A stretch of DNA of 64,000 bases. Source: an uncultured Candidatus Binatia bacterium. Its GTDB lineage: Bacteria > Desulfobacterota > Binatia > Bin18. Shown piece after piece: positions 60,477 to 64,000 of this stretch. How positions within the stretch are numbered: position 1 is the first letter of the stretch; every line of letters begins with the position of its first letter. The DNA lies in NCBI GenBank assembly GCA_958296235.1, contig OY282457.1, forward strand, positions 372,001-436,000, written 5' to 3'. Below the pieces are notes generated by a model, which saw only the letters and a program-made list of their open reading frames with translations, had not been told where the DNA came from and did not search any database. The position numbers and the translations under genes were made by a program.

Positions 60477-62105
60477 TCAGAACTCGTAACTCAGTTCCCA
60501 GCCGATATTATCCCATTTGTTAAATTGGCCGTATAAATCAGTCCGATCACCGCTACTGAACGCCGTATAAATGAGGCGACCGGTCACAAATTGGGAAAAG
60601 CGATAGCTCGAAACAAATTTCGTTTTTATGCCCTGCCATTTCTTCTGCGGCAAACTGATAACGGGAACAACGGTCAACTCCAGGCGCAAACGGTCACGGG
60701 TGAAGCGAAACGGGCGCCCAACAAAGAAGACCGGCAGGAGGCTCATTTCATCTCCGATCCCTCCGCCAAAGCCCCCGCCGAGATTGCGACGCCAGTCAAA
60801 AGTATACAAGAGTGAGGGTTGTATAATCGCAGAGGTATTGCCGGGAAAGGCGAACTCCAGCGCAATCGCGGCCCGCAGGGTATCGCGCCGAATGATGCCC
60901 GAGTTGAGATTCCCGTCCCGCGCCGCCTGCTGATGGTCAAAGTCGGCGAAGGGAACGTCTTTGGTCCACAAACCCTCAACCCGCAGCACAATGGGCAGTT
61001 CGCCGACAAGCGGCATGTTCGAGAGCGCGGAAGCATAGTCGGCAGTGACGCCGAGATGATGCATGCGGGTAAAACGCGGCTGAAAGGTCAGATAGGGGTC
61101 CCCGGCGGCATCGATATCGCGGGCGACAATGAAGGACGTCGGGTTTTTGTTCCAGGCGTAATAATAAATAAGACCCCAGGTGAGCGGTTCCATGGAAACA
61201 TCAAGCCGCAGGCCATATTGATGGTCGCCGAAGTCCCCCATAGACGGCCGCTTCGTCTCTCTGAACTGATCCCCGGTCGCATCTTGCCGTCCGTCCAGGA
61301 GCGCTTTCGTCTCGGTATCCCTGGGCGGAGCCAGGGGCGAATACCACGGTGAGCCAGGGACTGGATTGCGGTCTTGCTCAAAGTTCGGAATCCACAGGAA
61401 GTTGAGAGAGTTTGCCCCAAAGAAATAGGTCACGTTCGCCATCCAGGCCGGCAGCCGTCGCCACTCGTAGTCGCTCGCCTCAAGCTGGACGGACTCGCGC
61501 CGGTCCATACCGTTGATGACGTCAATATACTGGCCGTCCATTTTACCCCAGGCGATTTGCTGTTTGCCCAGGACCACATCAAGGTTGTGGGTGCGATAGC
61601 TGACATACAACTCGCGTACGATGCGCTCGAAGTTATGATAGGCGCGGAAGGTCTCGCTCGTCCGGGGGGCAAACAGACCGGCAGAATCCTGCCAGTTGTA
61701 CACACTGTCGTACATGAAGTTGTTGATATTGGTTATCTCGATATTGGGTGAGACCTGGTAGTGGAGCTCCAATTCCAACAAATTCTGCATCTGGGAAAAA
61801 CGGAAGTCTTTCTGTCGATTGCCAACACGCCGGTCGCCCGAGAGTTGGATATCGGACCATTGGCGGAGAAATCCCCGGAACGTCAGAGCCGGGATCTGGC
61901 GTTCGACGGGCTGGCGGACGTACCGCCCAGCCGGATCAAAGGTGGACAGAAAGCGATCGAAGCGTGACCAGGTATTCACGACCGCATCAACCTGTTTGTC
62001 CATGAAATAGCCATAACAGGGAGAAACATTGGCCGAGACCGCCAGGAGCAACAGTCCGCCGATGACGCTACCGACTACGGATATGAGCCCGCGTTTACCG
62101 TGCAT
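60477..62105 (-). CDS. DUF1302-type outer-membrane beta-barrel protein
   Basis: A 542-residue exported protein: signal peptide (VVGSVIGGLLLLAVSANVSPCYG), then about 16-18 amphipathic strands, ending in the typical aromatic C-terminus WELSYEF for barrel assembly. The strand FRGFLRQWSDIQLSGDR and VVLGKQQIAWGKMDG are family-like. DUF1302 proteins act as outer-membrane channels or adhesins for hydrophobic substrates, usually next to DUF1329. AGGAAAG precedes the ATG. Placing this pair beside a monooxygenase cluster is suggestive of hydrocarbon uptake. Confidence 0.82.
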   Translation of the reverse strand: MHGKRGLISVVGSVIGGLLLLAVSANVSPCYGYFMDKQVDAVVNTWSRFDRFLSTFDPAGRYVRQPVERQIPALTFRGFLRQWSDIQLSGDRRVGNRQKDFRFSQMQNLLELELHYQVSPNIEITNINNFMYDSVYNWQDSAGLFAPRTSETFRAYHNFERIVRELYVSYRTHNLDVVLGKQQIAWGKMDGQYIDVINGMDRRESVQLEASDYEWRRLPAWMANVTYFFGANSLNFLWIPNFEQDRNPVPGSPWYSPLAPPRDTETKALLDGRQDATGDQFRETKRPSMGDFGDHQYGLRLDVSMEPLTWGLIYYYAWNKNPTSFIVARDIDAAGDPYLTFQPRFTRMHHLGVTADYASALSNMPLVGELPIVLRVEGLWTKDVPFADFDHQQAARDGNLNSGIIRRDTLRAAIALEFAFPGNTSAIIQPSLLYTFDWRRNLGGGFGGGIGDEMSLLPVFFVGRPFRFTRDRLRLELTVVPVISLPQKKWQGIKTKFVSSYRFSQFVTGRLIYTAFSSGDRTDLYGQFNKWDNIGWELSYEF

Positions 62106-62118
62106 GCAATATCTTTCC

Positions 62119-63363
62119 TTACTCGTATTCTACTGGTGTTGGGCGGCTGACCAGGATGCCGTCCCGGGCTAAGCGCTCCAGTTTGTCAACGGAATAGTCC
62201 AGATAATCGCGCAGGATGGACTCGTTGTGCTCGCCCAGGTCCGGCGCTTCAAACGGGGTATCGGTTCGGGCCGGACTCGAAAAGCGAAACGGAAAGCCGG
62301 GCAGGACAAAATCGCCCAACACCTTATCCTGGATCGGCCGGATGGCTTCTCGCTCAAGCAAATGGGGATGATTGACCACTTCTGGAATAGTCAGGACGGG
62401 TGCGGCCGGCACGCGTTCACGGTGCAGAGCGGCAACCGCTTCTTCCCGATTCGGCATGGTGTCGAGCCAGGCTTCAATGGCCTGGATGAGTTCTTTTTTA
62501 TGATGGACCCGATCCCGATTGGTGCGGAAACGCGGGTCTTCCACAAATTCCGGCTGTCCGATTGTCCGCGCCACGCCTTGCCATTGGTGGTCAAGGGCGC
62601 CCACGATGACAACGAAGCCGTCTTTTGCCTGAAAAATACCGCACGGGGCCAGACCCATATGGTGAGCGCCACTCCGAGTCGGAACGAACTTGCCACCCGA
62701 GGCACTATGCGACTGAATCGTAAAGTCGTGGGAATGGATATAGGCATCGAGCAGCGACACGTCGATATACTGGCCTTCGCCTGTCCGCTCGCGGTGCAAT
62801 AGCGCGCAGGCAATCGCGCCAAAGGCATGCACGCCCGTGCTGACATCGCCAATCGCAGCCTGGGGCATGGCCGGCGCCCGACCCCGTTCGCCAGTGACTT
62901 CATTAAAGCCTGAATACGCCTGAGCGATGAAGTCATAGCCGGGCACATGGGATAGCGGGCCGGTCTGCCCGAGGGCCGAGATCGAACACATGATGATACG
63001 CGGATTCAGCTTTTGCAGTTCTTCATAGGCAAAACCGAGCCGTTTGATCGCACCTGGACTATAGTTCTCGACCACCACATCCATATGCGGAATGAGCCCG
63101 CGTAGAATGTCCCGCCCCTCCTCTGTCTTCAGGTTCACACACAGGCTTTGTTTGCAGACATTGTGCTGGATGAAATAGCCGCTCCGGCCTTTTTTCAGAA
63201 TCCCGTTGAGACGGGCCGGGTCTCCTTTCGGCGCCTGCTCAACCTTAATGACCTCAGCCCCCATTTCGGCCAGCAGGCGCGTCGTCGTCGGTCCGGCAAC
63301 AATCTGCGTAAAGTCCAGCACCTTATAGCCAGCTAACATACCCTGACGTGATGCGCCTGCCAT
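62119..63363 (-). CDS. CaiB/BaiF family CoA-transferase
   Basis: A 414-residue class III CoA-transferase: GYKVLDFTQIVAGPTTTRLL and EVIKVEQAPKGDPARLN at the N-terminus, ENYSPGAIKRLGF, and IGDVSTGVHAFGAIACALL, where the catalytic aspartate is expected. The AAGGGGA upstream of the ATG is in place. It ends 14 bases before the DUF1302 barrel begins, so the two are probably cotranscribed. The first paralogue is at 1.7-2.8 kb. Confidence 0.9.
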   Translation of the reverse strand: MAGASRQGMLAGYKVLDFTQIVAGPTTTRLLAEMGAEVIKVEQAPKGDPARLNGILKKGRSGYFIQHNVCKQSLCVNLKTEEGRDILRGLIPHMDVVVENYSPGAIKRLGFAYEELQKLNPRIIMCSISALGQTGPLSHVPGYDFIAQAYSGFNEVTGERGRAPAMPQAAIGDVSTGVHAFGAIACALLHRERTGEGQYIDVSLLDAYIHSHDFTIQSHSASGGKFVPTRSGAHHMGLAPCGIFQAKDGFVVIVGALDHQWQGVARTIGQPEFVEDPRFRTNRDRVHHKKELIQAIEAWLDTMPNREEAVAALHRERVPAAPVLTIPEVVNHPHLLEREAIRPIQDKVLGDFVLPGFPFRFSSPARTDTPFEAPDLGEHNESILRDYLDYSVDKLERLARDGILVSRPTPVEYE

Positions 63364-63497
63364 ACTGAGTCCCCTTCTCTCAATACTTATAGTGTAGTTT
63401 GGCCGAATGGCTGAATGAAGGTTCAGTTATACGAACTGCCGCGATCCTAGCCACAAGCCTCTACGGATGCAAGGTGGGGATGATGCAGGTGACAAAG

Positions 63498-64000
63498 TCA
63501 CAGGCCGGGGCTCAGCAGAGCCTCGTTCCACGCCTTATAGACAGCGGACGCGAGACCTAGCAGCGTATCCTTGTGTTTTTCCCACTCCTGTTTGTTCAGC
63601 AGGCAGTAACATTGCTCCTCTACTTCCTTAGTCGGGGGTGCATTAGGAGGCGGTTCGTAGACAAATGGAATAGATTTTTTGGCACTTGAAAAATCTGTTT
63701 TGCACAGGTGAATAGATACAGGGTAAAAGGTGATTTGGATCTTCCGATCTTCCGTGAATAGAATCGAATGAGAGGATTTGAGCCGGCCATCCTCAAGCTT
63801 CAGCGGCCGTTGGATGAAAGCGTATCCGTGCTTACGTGGCTTCAGATTATGCGCTAGCTGCCTAAAAGGTTTAATCACTTCTTCAAAGAAATCACGTATC
63901 CCAAGTGCCTCGGCACGCTCAATGACCTTTCTCTCCCTCTCCGCTAAACGTTCTTTTCTATCGCCGGGAATCCTACTTACTAGGGTGGGTTCTGCTTGCA
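63498..64000 (-). CDS. Hypothetical protein, 5' end beyond window
   Basis: The frame is open to the window edge, so the start is outside; at least 167 residues are seen. The N-terminal visible part is charged and helical (RKERLAERERKVIERAEALG), followed by a mixed region and a C-terminal LLGLASAVYKAWNEALLSPG. I do not recognise a family. No signal peptide or membrane segment is visible. Its codon usage and A/T content look somewhat lower in GC than the genes around, which might mean later acquisition. Confidence 0.55.
   Translation of the reverse strand, partial: QAEPTLVSRIPGDRKERLAERERKVIERAEALGIRDFFEEVIKPFRQLAHNLKPRKHGYAFIQRPLKLEDGRLKSSHSILFTEDRKIQITFYPVSIHLCKTDFSSAKKSIPFVYEPPPNAPPTKEVEEQCYCLLNKQEWEKHKDTLLGLASAVYKAWNEALLSPGL

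Overview
The window (about 64 kb, fairly GC-rich, densely packed, no rRNA, tRNA, CRISPR array or transposase recognised) looks like chromosome from an uncultivated Gram-negative bacterium. The Gram-negative signs are an outer-membrane barrel (60.5-62.1 kb), PpiD/SurA-type chaperone, mreBCD-PBP2-rodA, lipoproteins and hopanoid genes. CaiB/BaiF CoA-transferases, luciferase-like F420/FMN oxidoreductases, EthD, Rieske and phytanoyl-CoA oxygenases, a B12-dependent ribonucleotide reductase, selenocysteine use and a copper membrane monooxygenase together resemble Binatota, Tectomicrobia, Rokubacteria or NC10-type lineages. That placement is inference from gene content, not a phylogeny.

Layout. 0-3 kb: end of a dicarboxylate/amino-acid symporter, a crotonase-fold enzyme and a CaiB/BaiF CoA-transferase. 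3.3-8.4 kb: a VOC protein, then a leftward operon of a four-cluster ferredoxin-like protein, a tungsten aldehyde:ferredoxin oxidoreductase (AOR), MoaD and an FAD oxidoreductase. 8.5-13.3 kb: rhodanese, an exported alpha/beta hydrolase, and a Rieske oxygenase - unknown - double-EthD operon. 13.3-20.4 kb (leftward): glutathione-reductase-like enzyme, cupin, PhyH oxygenase and a three-subunit molybdenum hydroxylase of the form-II CO-dehydrogenase type. 20.5-29.8 kb: exported unknown, orphan HTH protein, hyuAB, DUF721, and nrdJ with an NrdR-type box. 30-34 kb: TPR protein, hopanoid genes hpnA-hpnB-hpnG, thioredoxin. 34-42 kb: the rod-shape operon, PpiD, and a peroxiredoxin whose catalytic position is an in-frame UGA. 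42-47.9 kb: larC, a CusF-like copper protein, small enzymes, two luciferase-like enzymes, adenylate kinase.

The centre of interest is 47,979-56,841, a leftward cluster: unknown membrane-anchored protein, pmoC, pmoA, small HG-protein, pmoB, paralogue of the first unknown, multicopper oxidase, cupredoxin and a PQQ alcohol dehydrogenase with the lanthanide-type Asp pair. PmoC and PmoB retain the copper ligands known from methane monooxygenase with the same spacings. Four exported proteins of the cluster have a predicted mature N-terminal histidine, and the bracketing paralogues share a Cys/His pattern. The simplest reading is a periplasmic and membrane route from a small hydrocarbon (or ammonia) to an alcohol and then an aldehyde, with its own copper-handling and electron-transfer proteins; the substrate cannot be read from the sequence. 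57-63.4 kb continues with an esterase-like lipoprotein, a glycerol-dehydrogenase-like enzyme, a DUF1329/DUF1302 outer-membrane pair and another CoA-transferase.

Starts were chosen mainly from Shine-Dalgarno spacing and family length, so several genes are shorter than their maximal open frames.
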